A stretch of 64,000 nt of DNA from NCBI GenBank assembly GCA_022843145.1, contig JALHOF010000021.1, forward strand, positions 1 through 64,000. Reading direction: 5' to 3'. The notes below the pieces were generated by a model. It was not told the origin of the DNA. It ran no database searches and was given only the letters and a program-made list of their open reading frames with translations. This DNA comes from Hyphomicrobium sp. (GTDB lineage Bacteria; Pseudomonadota; Alphaproteobacteria; Rhizobiales; Hyphomicrobiaceae). Every line of letters begins with the position of its first letter. The first letter of the stretch is position 1. The position numbers and the translations under genes are program-made. Of the stretch, positions 42,552 through 50,377 are shown in pieces.

Positions 42552-42830
42552 ATGACCGACCAACACATGAAGCCCCGCGTCAGATATGTCATCGGCCCCG
42601 ATGGGAGCCCGCTGACGGTCGCCGATCTGCCGCCCAAGGATACCAAGCGCTGGGTCATTCGCCGCAAGGCGGAGGTCGTGGCGGCCGTGCGCGGCGGCTT
42701 GCTCAGCATTGAGGAAGCGTGCGAGCGGTACACGCTGACCGTCGACGAGTTCCTGTCCTGGCAGCGGTCGATCGATCGCCACGGCTTGCCGGGGCTGCGC
42801 GCCACGCGCATTCAAGACTATCGCGAGTAA
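42552..42830 (+). CDS. sciP: SciP-like CtrA inhibitor (DUF1153)
   Basis: 92 residues. Near-invariant family sequence: VRYVIGPDGSPLTVADLP, RWVIRRKAEVVAAVRGGLLS, EEACERYTLTVDEFLSWQRS and the end GLPGLRATRIQDYRE. SciP binds CtrA and blocks RNA polymerase recruitment at CtrA promoters in Caulobacter. The MTDQ start at 42552 is preferred; ATG 42528 in the same frame is possible. Divergent from mnmA and 2 kb from ctrA, with a CtrA-type promoter in front of it. Confidence 0.92.
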   Translation: MTDQHMKPRVRYVIGPDGSPLTVADLPPKDTKRWVIRRKAEVVAAVRGGLLSIEEACERYTLTVDEFLSWQRSIDRHGLPGLRATRIQDYRE

Positions 42831-42909
42831 AGGTTCGCGCTCGAACAGATTTCTCGCCGCCGAAGGCCCCGCCACCGGCGGCGTTTTCGCGTCTCCTGTC
42901 GTCGGTTTT

Positions 42910-43689
42910 TTAACGCGCGGCGGCTGCGCGCGCCGGGGTCGCGGCCTTGGCCTTGGTTTTGGCTTTTGTCGCGTTGGCGGCAGGCTTTTCGGGTAGCCGC
43001 TGGGTCTCGGCGTTCCAGGCGGTCTGCGCCGGGATGGGCTCGCAACCCGTCTTGCCGCCCGCCCAACGATCGACGTCGCGGCGCATGGCCTCGCTCAGCT
43101 CGGACGAAATTCGCTGGTTTTCGTAAGACACCATCGTCTGCTCGCCTTCGGGCGTGATGAAAATCTTGAGCGCACGTCCGCCGCGCGGGTCCTTCGAGAG
43201 GTCGTCGCGCTCGTGCACCGAGATTTCCGCCCGCCCGCCGCGCGACGGACTTTCGGCGGAGGCGTGGTAGATATAGCGGCCTTTCAGGGGGCCATGGGCA
43301 CCGAACCAACAGGTCACAGCGCCTTGCGCGACGCGGGTATAGACCTCGGTCGGGGAGCCGACGACGGGGTGGCCCGGTTCAAGCACGACTTTGGGCAGCT
43401 CGATCTTGCTGATGTCGACTTTCGGCAGCTCGACCTTGGGCATGGCGACCGACGGCAGCGCGAGGCTGCCGGTATCGATGCCGCCGCCCGCGCACGCAGC
43501 CAGAACTACCGCGAGGGCGAGCGGGGCGGCGGGCCGCAAGCAGCGAAGCGCGGCGCAGTGCCATGTCCCCGGCCCCGAGGTGTTGCCAGGGGTTCTGGGT
43601 GCCTCAGCAGTCCCTACGGCCGTGTTGTGTCGGGTCCGGTTGACCTTGTCGTGTCGGGTCCGGAGGACCGTGTCGTGTCCGGTCGCCAT
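42910..43689 (-). CDS. Hypothetical lipoprotein or envelope protein with N-terminal repeats
   Basis: The longest reading frame has 259 residues: a repetitive leader (residues 6-24, RTRHD-type repeats), a hydrophobic signal ending in LALAVVLAACAGGG (lipobox AAC), then a Pro/Lys/Leu-rich linker with LPKVxLPKVxI repeats, and a globular part with TCWFGAHGPLKGRYIYHASA and RALKIFITPEGEQTMVSYEN. The tail is Lys/Ala/Thr-rich. The family is not recognised. The true start may lie just before the signal; ATG 43689 is the outer limit. Confidence 0.6.
   Translation of the reverse strand: MATGHDTVLRTRHDKVNRTRHNTAVGTAEAPRTPGNTSGPGTWHCAALRCLRPAAPLALAVVLAACAGGGIDTGSLALPSVAMPKVELPKVDISKIELPKVVLEPGHPVVGSPTEVYTRVAQGAVTCWFGAHGPLKGRYIYHASAESPSRGGRAEISVHERDDLSKDPRGGRALKIFITPEGEQTMVSYENQRISSELSEAMRRDVDRWAGGKTGCEPIPAQTAWNAETQRLPEKPAANATKAKTKAKAATPARAAAAR
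43624..43687. repeat. 24-bp tandem repeat at the 5' end of the preceding gene
   Basis: Copies of GTCGTGTCGGGTCCGG plus 8 bp start at 43624 (with one mismatch), 43648 and 43672 (partial), about 2.6 units. On the minus strand they encode repeats of the type RTRHDKVN. Such minisatellites can slip and change length. Confidence 0.8.
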
Positions 43690-43904
43690 CTCTCAAACCA
43701 ATGCTTTTCGGGCCAAATAATAAAACGGCTCCGATGCCAACGCCGGTTGCGGACAGGGGCGCAGCGTGAACGCCGGCCGCGAGCGATGGAATCGCATGTC
43801 CTTGATTGACATAGCAATGCGCCGAACGCAATGCGGGCGCCGCCGAGGTTCGGGAGCGCCCGCAGGAAGAATGTGGATGTCCGAGCTGATCCGCTGCCGA
43901 TTGG

Positions 43905-44291
43905 CTAGCGGAGGGCGGCGGTGTTGCTGCGATCACCACGACGGCGGGCGCCGCGATGCTCGTCGCGCGGGGCTTGCGCCGGAGCGGCTCGAGAGAGCTG
44001 CTCGAGGGCGTCGTCCCGCTCGCGCTGCGCGGCCTCGAGCTTCTGCAACAGTTCGTTGGCCGAGGAGCGCAGGTTGTCGCGGCGCTGGGCTGCCGATTTG
44101 GCGAAGGTGGAATAGGCGAAATGGCTGGCGTCGCGAATGCCGGTGCGCTCTTCCTCAGCCTGGATTTGACGCTCCAGGTCGGTGGCCATCGTCTCGAAGT
44201 CGCGAATCATGTGCTCGAGGTCCGCGACCTTCCGAGCTTTGTCGTCGGCCTCGAAGCGGCGGAGGCGCAGCGTGGTGTCACGCGATTTCAT
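43905..44291 (-). CDS. fliJ: Flagellar export protein FliJ
   Basis: 128 residues, mostly coiled coil. The sequence MKSRDTTLRLRRFEADDKAR, then DLEHMIRDFETMATDLERQI and HFAYSTFAKSAAQRRDNLRSSANELL match rhizobial FliJ closely. FliJ is the soluble export component that couples the FliI ATPase to the export gate and recycles chaperones. The C-terminal Arg-rich 30 residues are variable. fliI is not next to it in this window. Divergent from ctrA across a 655-bp gap, an order also seen in Bradyrhizobium relatives. Confidence 0.88.
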   Translation of the reverse strand: MKSRDTTLRLRRFEADDKARKVADLEHMIRDFETMATDLERQIQAEEERTGIRDASHFAYSTFAKSAAQRRDNLRSSANELLQKLEAAQRERDDALEQLSRAAPAQAPRDEHRGARRRGDRSNTAALR

Positions 44292-44487
44292 TGTTCGATA
44301 CCCCTAACTCGTTCGAACCACGTCAATCGAGTTAATCAAGAACCGTGCCATCCGGTTCCTCATCACCTCGATTAACGTCACATCGTCACTCGACGGCCTA
44401 ACCTGATCTGGCAACGGAAGAAGGTCAAGGTAACCAAACGTCACTCACCCAGACTTTGCCTAGTCTTCGGAGTATGCACGCGTGTCA

Positions 44488-44502
44488 TTAAGTTGCGGTA
44501 AA
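44488..44502 (+). promoter_or_regulatory. CtrA-box-like site far upstream of ctrA
   Basis: TTAA-GTTGCGG-TAAA matches 7 of 8 CtrA-box bases. It lies 445 bp before ctrA and has no good -10 at the 11-nt spacing, so it may be an upstream binding site, or chance. Confidence 0.4.
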
Positions 44503-44550
44503 GCAACGCTGTATGCGCCCAGCGGGCTCGCACGTGCCGCCCGCGGATTT

Positions 44551-44576
44551 TTTGACCGGCTGCCCCTAGGGTCAAA
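44551..44576. promoter_or_regulatory. Inverted repeat in the fliJ/ctrA gap
   Basis: TTTGACC (44551-44557) and GGTCAAA (44570-44576) around 12 nt. It could be a regulator site or a hairpin. No other structure stands out in the fliJ/ctrA gap (44292-44946) apart from the CtrA-type sites listed. Confidence 0.45.
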
Positions 44577-44851
44577 TCGCGAATTCTGTTAGCTGTTGAT
44601 TCGTAACGCAATCAGCCACGAGGGTTGGGCACACACCGACGGTATTCGCTGCCGCGGTCAGGGCTCGTGTGTCTGATTGGAAGCGTGGGCACAGTCTCAG
44701 AAATGCAATCCTAAGTTGTTTTGCGGTGGCGCATTGCCGGCGCGCGGCGGAGCTTTTTGCCGCGGGCTGAGCATGGACGGGTGGCGGGTCGGCCGGGGGA
44801 AGTTGACGCGTCGCTAACTTTCTTGCTGGGGCAAGACAAAATTAGGGTTTG

Positions 44852-44872
44852 TTAACTTCTGAGCCGTAAATT
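44852..44872 (+). promoter_or_regulatory. CtrA half-box promoter of ctrA
   Basis: TTAA (44852-44855), then 11 nt, then TAAATT (44867-44872) as -10, giving a start near 44879 and a 5' leader of about 68 nt. The left half-site is poor (ATTA at N7). This is the same spacing as the sciP, rcdA and small-RNA promoters. It would let CtrA activate its own gene. Confidence 0.6.
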
Positions 44873-44946
44873 CCTAAGAATGATTTAGCTGAGGTCGGTA
44901 GCAGCGTTCTCTTCAAAATCGGGGCAGGGAAGAGAGGAACTCGAGA

Positions 44947-45642
44947 ATGCGCGTCCTACTTATCGAAGACGACAGCGCCACGGCGCAGAGCATCGAGCTG
45001 ATGCTCCAATCCGAGGGCTTCAACGTCTACACGACGGATCTTGGCGAGGAGGGGGTCGACCTCGGCAAGCTCTATGATTACGATATCATTCTTCTGGACA
45101 TCAACTTGCCCGACATGAGCGGGTACGAAGTCCTGAAGACGTTGCGCGTCTCCAAGGTGCAGACGCCGATCCTGATCCTCTCGGGGCTCGCCCAGATCGA
45201 GGACAAGGTTAGGGGTCTCGGCTTTGGCGCCGACGACTACATGACGAAACCGTTCCACAAGGACGAGCTTGTCGCTCGGATCCACGCCATCGTGCGCCGC
45301 TCGAAGGGACATGCGCAGTCGGTCATCGAGACCGGCGAGCTCAAGGTCAACCTCGACACCAAGACCGTCGAGGTCAACGGCGCGCGCGTGCATTTGACGG
45401 GCAAGGAGTACCAGATGCTGGAGCTGCTCTCGCTCCGGAAGGGTACCACGCTGACCAAGGAGATGTTCTTGAACCATCTCTACGGCGGCATGGACGAGCC
45501 CGAGCTGAAGATCATCGACGTGTTCATCTGCAAGCTGCGTAAGAAGCTGCAGGTGGCGACGGGTGGTCAGCATTACATCGAGACCGTGTGGGGACGCGGC
45601 TACGTGCTGCGCGACCCGAACGACTCGACGGTCGCGGCCTGA
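44947..45642 (+). CDS. ctrA: Cell-cycle response regulator CtrA
   Basis: 231 residues. N-terminal [20 protein letters not shown], phospho-acceptor Asp51 in [16 protein letters not shown], and [20 protein letters not shown] with the receiver lysine. The winged helix ends [30 protein letters not shown] and [12 protein letters not shown], identical in style to Caulobacter CtrA. The C-terminal VAA resembles the two-residue Ala-Ala degron recognised by ClpXP. CtrA is the master regulator of the alphaproteobacterial cell cycle. SD GGAAGAGAGG precedes the ATG. Confidence 0.98.
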   Translation: MRVLLIEDDSATAQSIELMLQSEGFNVYTTDLGEEGVDLGKLYDYDIILLDINLPDMSGYEVLKTLRVSKVQTPILILSGLAQIEDKVRGLGFGADDYMTKPFHKDELVARIHAIVRRSKGHAQSVIETGELKVNLDTKTVEVNGARVHLTGKEYQMLELLSLRKGTTLTKEMFLNHLYGGMDEPELKIIDVFICKLRKKLQVATGGQHYIETVWGRGYVLRDPNDSTVAA

Positions 45643-45810
45643 TGAGTTTGCCGTGTTCCCTGTGCTGCCCCGGCAGTGATCTGGAACGCGGCGTGAGATG
45701 GCGCTCTGCGCCTGTTTGATTGCGTCCCGCACTCCCTCGGGGAGCACGCCGGTCCTCGTCATGGAGGCCGGCGGCGGGGCGCGGTAAGTTCGACGATTGC
45801 TTGGTCAACT

Positions 45811-45839
45811 CGGGAGCCCTCGCGGCTCCCGATTTTTTT
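45811..45839 (+). terminator. Intrinsic terminator after ctrA
   Basis: CGGGAGCC (45811-45818), loop CTCGC, GGCTCCCG (45824-45831), then A and seven Ts. It is 169 bp after the ctrA stop, so the mRNA has a long 3' UTR. The gap holds no gene that I recognise. Confidence 0.88.
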
Positions 45840-45904
45840 GTGTCCGGTGGTAGCGTCGAGGGTGCCGTCTTCCAAGCGCCTGATCGAGCGTGTAGGGAAG
45901 CGGC

Positions 45905-46795
45905 ATGACCGAGATCCCAACGAAACAAGCCGCCACGCCTCCCATCGAGATCGTCTCCCACATCGCGCCGCTGGCCGCGACGTGCGACCTGTGGCTGGTC
46001 GACATCTGGGGCGTCATGCACAACGGGGTGAAGCCTTTTGCCGGAGCCGTGGACACATGTGAGCGGTTTCGCGCCAGCGGCGGAACCGTGTTGTTGCTGT
46101 CGAACGCGCCGCGGCCGGCTGCGAGCGTGGCGCAGCAACTCGACCGCATCGGTGTCGCGCGCGGGGCATACGACGCGATCGTGTCGTCGGGCGACGCGGC
46201 GCGGGCGTCGATCGCGGCGGCTGTGGCCAACGGAAGGAGCATCGGACACATCGGGCCTGAGCGCGATCGCCCGCTCTTCGATGGGCTCGGCGCGCGGTTT
46301 GCTGCGCTCGATATCGCGGACGTCGCGGTATGCACGGGACTTTTCGATGATGAAACGGAAGCGCCTGACGATTATAGCGTGCAGCTCGGAGCGCTCGTCG
46401 AGCGCAACGTACCCATGATCTGCGCCAACCCTGATCTCACCGTCGAGCGCGCCGGCAAGATCGTCTACTGCGCGGGCGCGGTCGCGGCGGCCTACGAGGC
46501 GATAGGCGGGGCGGTCGTCTATGCGGGCAAGCCGCATCTGCCGGTGTACGCCTTGGCGTTCGCGACGGCGGCGCGGTTGCGCGGCGGCGAGGTGTCGAAG
46601 TCGCGCACATTGGCGATCGGCGACGGCATTCGCACCGACATCGCGGGGGCGGCGGCGGCGGGGGTCCGCAGCGTGTTCGTGGCCTCGGGAATTCATGTCG
46701 CTGCGGACAAGCCGTTCGACGCCGCTGCGCTCGATGCCCTGTTTTCGCCGGGGAGCGCGCGGCCAGTGGCGGCGATGACGGGACTGACGTGGTAG
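45905..46795 (+). CDS. HAD-superfamily hydrolase, TIGR01459-like
   Basis: 296 residues. Class IIA HAD hydrolase: motif I LWLVDIWGVMHNG (~29-41) has Asp-x-Trp in place of the usual DxD, a variant seen in this alphaproteobacterial subfamily. Motif II is VLLLSNAPRP, motif III AGKPHLPVY, and motif IV LAIGDGIRTDIAGAAAAGV. A phosphatase for an unknown substrate. The gene continues directly into an alpha/beta hydrolase, whose possible GTG start overlaps its stop. Confidence 0.9.
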   Translation: MTEIPTKQAATPPIEIVSHIAPLAATCDLWLVDIWGVMHNGVKPFAGAVDTCERFRASGGTVLLLSNAPRPAASVAQQLDRIGVARGAYDAIVSSGDAARASIAAAVANGRSIGHIGPERDRPLFDGLGARFAALDIADVAVCTGLFDDETEAPDDYSVQLGALVERNVPMICANPDLTVERAGKIVYCAGAVAAAYEAIGGAVVYAGKPHLPVYALAFATAARLRGGEVSKSRTLAIGDGIRTDIAGAAAAGVRSVFVASGIHVAADKPFDAAALDALFSPGSARPVAAMTGLTW

Positions 46796-46800
46796 ACGGC

Positions 46801-47592
46801 ATGGTACGCGACGACATCGATGTGCTGAACGCCGGCAGTGGACCGCTCGCCGTACTCGTGCATTCGAGCGTGTCGGGCGCGCGGCAGTGGCGCAAATTGA
46901 TGGACGTGCTGGCGCCGCGGTTCCATGTCGTGGCGCCCAATCTCTACGGATACGGCCAGACGCCGCCGTGGCCGGGCCAACGGCCTCAGACATTGCGCGA
47001 CCTGGCGTTGATCGTTGAGGCTGTGGTGCCACGGGCTGCGTCGGGCGTCGCGCTCGTTGGTCATTCGCTCGGCGCGTCGGTGGCGATGGCGGCGGCGCGG
47101 GCGCTCGGCAGCCGCGTCGACCGGCTGGTGCTGATCGAGCCGAACCCGTTTCATCTGCTGCGCGACAATGGGCGCGCCGACGCGTTTGCCGAAATCATGG
47201 GACTGCGCGACATCATCAAGACAAATGCCGCACGAGGGACGTGGACGGTGGCGGCAGAAGCATTCGCCGACTACTGGGGTGGCGCGGGCACTTGGGCCGG
47301 AATGAGCGACGAACGGCGGGCGGCGTTCACCGGCGCGCTGCCGCCGAATGGACACGAGTGGGATGCGGTGCTCGGCGAAACCACGCCGCTCAGTGAGCTT
47401 GTTTCGGGGCTTCCAAAGCGGACACTCGTGCTGTGGGATCCAGCGACGGTGCGGCCGATCCGCGAGATCGTCGCGGTGATGCAGGCAGGCACGCCGTGGC
47501 AATTCGAGGAACTTGCAGGAGGCGGGCACATGTCGCCGCTGACGCGTCCCGATCTCGTCAATCCGATGGTCCAGCGGTTCATCGAGAGCTAA
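46801..47592 (+). CDS. Alpha/beta-hydrolase
   Basis: 263 residues. Nucleophile elbow LVGHSLGASVAM (~84-95, Ser in GHSLG), oxyanion motif VLVHSSVSGARQW near residue 20, acid in LVLWDPATVRP, and catalytic His in LAGGGHMSPLT near the end. Substrate unknown. The ATG at 46801 lies 5 bp after the HAD stop; an in-frame GTG at 46789 overlaps it. Cotranscription with the HAD gene is likely. Confidence 0.9.
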   Translation: MVRDDIDVLNAGSGPLAVLVHSSVSGARQWRKLMDVLAPRFHVVAPNLYGYGQTPPWPGQRPQTLRDLALIVEAVVPRAASGVALVGHSLGASVAMAAARALGSRVDRLVLIEPNPFHLLRDNGRADAFAEIMGLRDIIKTNAARGTWTVAAEAFADYWGGAGTWAGMSDERRAAFTGALPPNGHEWDAVLGETTPLSELVSGLPKRTLVLWDPATVRPIREIVAVMQAGTPWQFEELAGGGHMSPLTRPDLVNPMVQRFIES

Positions 47593-47692
47593 GTGGATGC
47601 CACGTCAGGCCGTTTCTCCCGGCTCGACGGGGCTGCTGCCGCGGGTGTATCTGTGGAGCGTTGTGCATGAGCTTCTGACCATGGAGGACACC

Positions 47693-48151
47693 ATGAAACG
47701 GTCAAGCGTGCTGGCAACGATCCTCGCCTTCATTTCAGCCGATATTGCCATGGCCGACGACAAGGCCGACATCACGGCGGCCATGAACGCCTGGAAGGAC
47801 AACCTCAAGTCCGCCTGCGGAGGTGGCGGAGCGGGCAAGATCCTGCCGCTCTACGCCGAGGATGGCGTGTTGTGGGGAACGATCTCGCCGACCATCCGTG
47901 ACGAACCCAAGGAACTCGAGGACTACTTCGTCGGCGCGTGCCAGAAGCTGCCAAAATTGACTGTCGTGTTCAGCAATCCGCTGATCCGCGTCTATGGCGG
48001 TGACACGGCGATCAACAGCGGCGTGTATCTTTTCACTTACGAGAAGGACGGAAAGCCGGTCGAGCTTCCCGCCCGTTACAGCTTTACGCTGGTGAAGCGC
48101 GACGGCAAATGGCTGATCGCAGACCATCACTCTTCGGCGATGCCGAAGTAG
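47693..48151 (+). CDS. Secreted SgcJ/EcaC-family (NTF2-like) protein
   Basis: 152 residues. Signal peptide MKRSSVLATILAFISADIAMA, then a SnoaL/NTF2-like domain: ITAAMNAWKDNLKSA, ILPLYAEDGVLWGTISP, RDEPKELEDYFVGACQ, and INSGVYLFTY with YSFTLVKRDGKWLIADHHSS, the usual SgcJ/EcaC ending. Probably periplasmic, of unknown function. GGAGG upstream of ATG 47693 supports the start. A longer reading frame extends upstream but lacks a signal peptide. Confidence 0.85.
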   Translation: MKRSSVLATILAFISADIAMADDKADITAAMNAWKDNLKSACGGGGAGKILPLYAEDGVLWGTISPTIRDEPKELEDYFVGACQKLPKLTVVFSNPLIRVYGGDTAINSGVYLFTYEKDGKPVELPARYSFTLVKRDGKWLIADHHSSAMPK

Positions 48152-48308
48152 CTCCGGACGTTGATGCGCATGAGCATGACAATGCAGCGTGCCGCGCCAC
48201 CGTCTGTGGTGCGGCGCGGCAGGTGGGTTGGGTTTCGACGTTGTGGCGGCGGTGCGACGCTCCCATATCCGAAGAAGGATCTCATCGGGTTGTGACCGGA
48301 GGTTGATC

Positions 48309-48590
48309 ATGACGACGCGTCGAACCGACATGGCAATGTATGCGGCGATGTTTGTCGCGGTGCTGGCAGCGGCGCTCGTCGCGCCAAGCACCGCAGAGGC
48401 GCGGCGCGGGTATCAATACTGGACGAGTGAGCACGCGGGACCGGTGCGCGGATACTCGGGCTTCGCCGGATTCGGCGCGCGGCGGTACTACTGCGATTAT
48501 CAGCGCCATCCGAACCGCAAGTGCACGGTCGTCAATGGCCGCGAGCGCTGTCGCATCGTAAGCTGGACGCTGGTGCAGACCTGCCAGTAG
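48309..48590 (+). CDS. Small secreted or membrane protein, hypothetical
   Basis: 93 residues with a hydrophobic N-terminus (AMYAAMFVAVLAAALVAP, cleavage near AEARR). The mature part is Tyr/Arg/Gly-rich with three or four cysteines (YYCDY, KCTV, RCRI, QTCQ). Not recognised. ATG 48309 is the start nearest the signal. It is convergent with the quinone oxidoreductase gene, whose stop is directly adjacent. Confidence 0.65.
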   Translation: MTTRRTDMAMYAAMFVAVLAAALVAPSTAEARRGYQYWTSEHAGPVRGYSGFAGFGARRYYCDYQRHPNRKCTVVNGRERCRIVSWTLVQTCQ

Positions 48591-49592
48591 TCATTCCACC
48601 TTCAGCGTGATCTTGCCGACGTGCTGGCTCGATTCCATGCGCGCGTGCGCCTTGCCGGCGTCGGCAAGCGCGAAGGTATGATCCATGACGACCTTGACGG
48701 CGCCAGAGGCGAGCTTCGGAAACACCTCGGTTTCGAGGCCGCGCGCGATGCGGCCTTTGACCTCGTTCGGGCGAATGCGCAGCGTCGATCCGGTCAGTGT
48801 AAGCCGCTTGAGCATGACGCGCATCATGTCGACCTCGACCTTGGAGCCCTTCTGGTAGGCGATGTTGACCATGCGGCCGTCGTCGGCCAGCGAGCGGATG
48901 TTGCGGTCGACATAATCACCGCCGACCATGTCGAGAATGACGTCGACGCCGCGTCCGCCCGTCGCCTCCTTCACGGCCTCGACAAAATCCTCCGTGGTGT
49001 AATCGACGGCACGGTCGGCGCCGAGGCTGCGGCAGGCATCGCATTTTGCTTGCGATCCCGCCGTCGCGATGACGTGCGCGCCGAACGCCTTGGCGAGCTG
49101 GATCGCGGTGACGCCGATGCCGGAGGTTCCGCCGTGCACCATGAACCACTCGGTCGGTTTGAGCGCGCCGCGCTCGAAGACGTTGTGCCAGACGGTGAAG
49201 AACGTTTCGGGGATCGCGGCGGCTTCGGCCAAGGAGAGGCTGCTCGGGACGCGCAACGTCGCGTCCTTCTCGGCGAGGCAGTACTCGGCATAGCCGCCGC
49301 CGTTGACGAGCGCCATGACCTGATCGCCGAGCTTGAAGCGCGCGACGTCGTCACCCAATGCGACGACCGTGCCGGAGATTTCCAGGCCGGGCAGAGTGGA
49401 GTGTCCCTTCGGCGCAGGGTAGAGGCCCTTGCGCTGAAGGACGTCGGGGCGGTTGACGCCCGCGAACGCGACCTTGACCAGGATCTGGCCGAGACCGGGT
49501 TGCGGCACCGGCAGGCGGGCGGACACCAGAACCTCGGGTCCGCCTTTGCCCTTGATCTCGATTGCGGTCATGCTCTCCGGCAGCGTGGTCAT
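48591..49592 (-). CDS. NAD(P)H-quinone oxidoreductase, zinc-less MDR (PIG3-like)
   Basis: 333 residues. Medium-chain reductase without structural zinc: GVNRPDVLQRKGLYP at ~48-62, LPGLEISGTVVALG, PETFFTVWHNVF, the NADPH-binding HGGTSGIGVTAIQLAKAFG (~152-170) and the DVILDMVGGDYVDRN block. The end HARMESSQHVGKITLKVE is typical of the TP53I3/PIG3 group, which reduces quinones. The ATG at 49592 precedes the family start MTAIE; longer in-frame leaders are shadow sequence of the next gene. Confidence 0.93.
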   Translation of the reverse strand: MTTLPESMTAIEIKGKGGPEVLVSARLPVPQPGLGQILVKVAFAGVNRPDVLQRKGLYPAPKGHSTLPGLEISGTVVALGDDVARFKLGDQVMALVNGGGYAEYCLAEKDATLRVPSSLSLAEAAAIPETFFTVWHNVFERGALKPTEWFMVHGGTSGIGVTAIQLAKAFGAHVIATAGSQAKCDACRSLGADRAVDYTTEDFVEAVKEATGGRGVDVILDMVGGDYVDRNIRSLADDGRMVNIAYQKGSKVEVDMMRVMLKRLTLTGSTLRIRPNEVKGRIARGLETEVFPKLASGAVKVVMDHTFALADAGKAHARMESSQHVGKITLKVE

Positions 49593-49737
49593 GAGGTCAT
49601 CCCGGCTGGTGTGTCGATCCGGTTCTCCATGCCCCACTGAGGGACGGGATACAAGCATGCGAGGTGCGCGCGATCCGTCGCGGGTTCGATATGGTAGGTT
49701 GCACTGGGACGGCGGGTCGAGCGGCGCGGAGGCAGGG

Positions 49738-49926
49738 ATGGATTGGGACGACGATCGGCCGAAGCCGAAACGGACTGTGACCGTGGGCGAGATCCTCGAC
49801 ACGCACGGGATCGCCGAACTCGAGGAGCGTGTCGCGGCGCTCGAAGCCGAGATCGCGCGCACGCGCGCGGAGATCGACAGGAAGCGGAAGCACGAAGCCG
49901 CCGCGGCGTCGCTGTTCAAGCGCTGA
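49738..49926 (+). CDS. DUF1192 family protein
   Basis: 62 residues: MDWDDDRPKPKRTVTVGEIL at the start, then LDTHGIAELEERVAALEAEI and a coiled-coil tail ending SLFKR. It matches the alphaproteobacterial DUF1192 family, small and of unknown role. GGAGGCAGGG provides a strong ribosome-binding site. Upstream of the CtrA-linked rcdA region, as in other Rhizobiales; divergent from the quinone reductase gene. Confidence 0.88.
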   Translation: MDWDDDRPKPKRTVTVGEILDTHGIAELEERVAALEAEIARTRAEIDRKRKHEAAAASLFKR

Positions 49927-49928
49927 AC

Positions 49929-50140
49929 CGCGCCGGGTGCGTGGTCGGCACCAGGAGGCGCAACTTATAATGCCCTTCGCCGGGTGCACTTGTTTCCAGC
50001 TCCGGGGCAGGCCCCGACGCTTATTTGTTTCCGCTCCGGGGCAGGCCCCGACGCTCTTTGCTTCCGCTCCGGGGCAAGCCCCGACGCGGTGTCGGCATCG
50101 GAAGGCGCCCGCGCCGGGTGCTTGTCGGCACCCGAAGGCG
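49929..50140. repeat. Composite array of hairpin repeats
   Basis: Two copies of the dispersed hairpin flank it in the same orientation: at 49929-49964 (GGGTGC ... GGCACC) and 50111-50140 (CGGGTGC, loop TTGTCG, GCACCCG). Between them are three tandem ~34-bp units with identical stems CGGGGC/GCCCCG (around 50002, 50036 and 50069), spaced 34 and 33 bp apart. The array begins 3 bp after the DUF1192 stop. It codes for nothing convincing. Confidence 0.8.
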
Positions 50141-50184
50141 CAACCAAAACATGAACGGCACGCACTACTGAACGGGTGTTCGGC

Positions 50185-50216
50185 TTAACCTCTGCTTAAG
50201 TATGCAACGCTAGAGT
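50185..50216 (+). promoter_or_regulatory. Perfect CtrA box with -10, promoter of a putative small RNA
   Basis: TTAA-CCTCTGC-TTAA at 50185-50199 is an exact match to the CtrA consensus TTAA-N7-TTAA. TAGAGT (50211-50216) lies 11 nt after it, identical in spacing to the sciP promoter. The start of transcription is expected near 50222. Confidence 0.8.
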
Positions 50217-50221
50217 GAACA

Positions 50222-50317
50222 CCATCCAGTCACCCTGGATCGTGAGTGGCTCTGTCCGCTCTGTTTGACGCCTCAATATCGACTTCTGAGCCGCTCCTCG
50301 AGAGCGGCTCTTTTTTT
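50222..50317 (+). ncRNA. Putative CtrA-activated small RNA, about 96 nt
   Basis: Between the CtrA-type promoter and an intrinsic terminator there is a ~96-nt stretch that has no convincing reading frame (the only short one, from GTG 50242, ends within nine codons). It starts near ACACCATCCAG and contains a possible 5' hairpin formed by ATCCAG and CTGGAT at ~50225-50239. It ends in the GAGCCGCTC/GAGCGGCTC terminator. No known sRNA family is recognised. The product is inferred from promoter and terminator only. Confidence 0.55.
50288..50317 (+). terminator. Intrinsic terminator of the putative small RNA
   Basis: GAGCCGCTC (50288-50296), loop CTCGA, GAGCGGCTC (50302-50310) and then seven Ts. 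Perfect 9-bp stem. It lies 185 bp before rcdA, so no upstream protein gene in this strand needs it except the distant DUF1192 gene. Confidence 0.9.
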
Positions 50318-50377
50318 GCTTGGGGTGATGCGTGAGAGTGGATGCCGCCGATAAGTGCCTCGTTTTGGGCCGGTTTG

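Noticed and set aside
44292-44420. TTAA words before fliJ as CtrA boxes
   Set aside because: Neither TTAA has a partner at N7 nor a -10 at the 11-nt spacing on the fliJ strand.
49990-50092. Three evenly spaced repeats as a CRISPR array
   Set aside because: The units are GC-rich hairpins repeating head to tail with near-identical spacers; there are only three and no cas genes.
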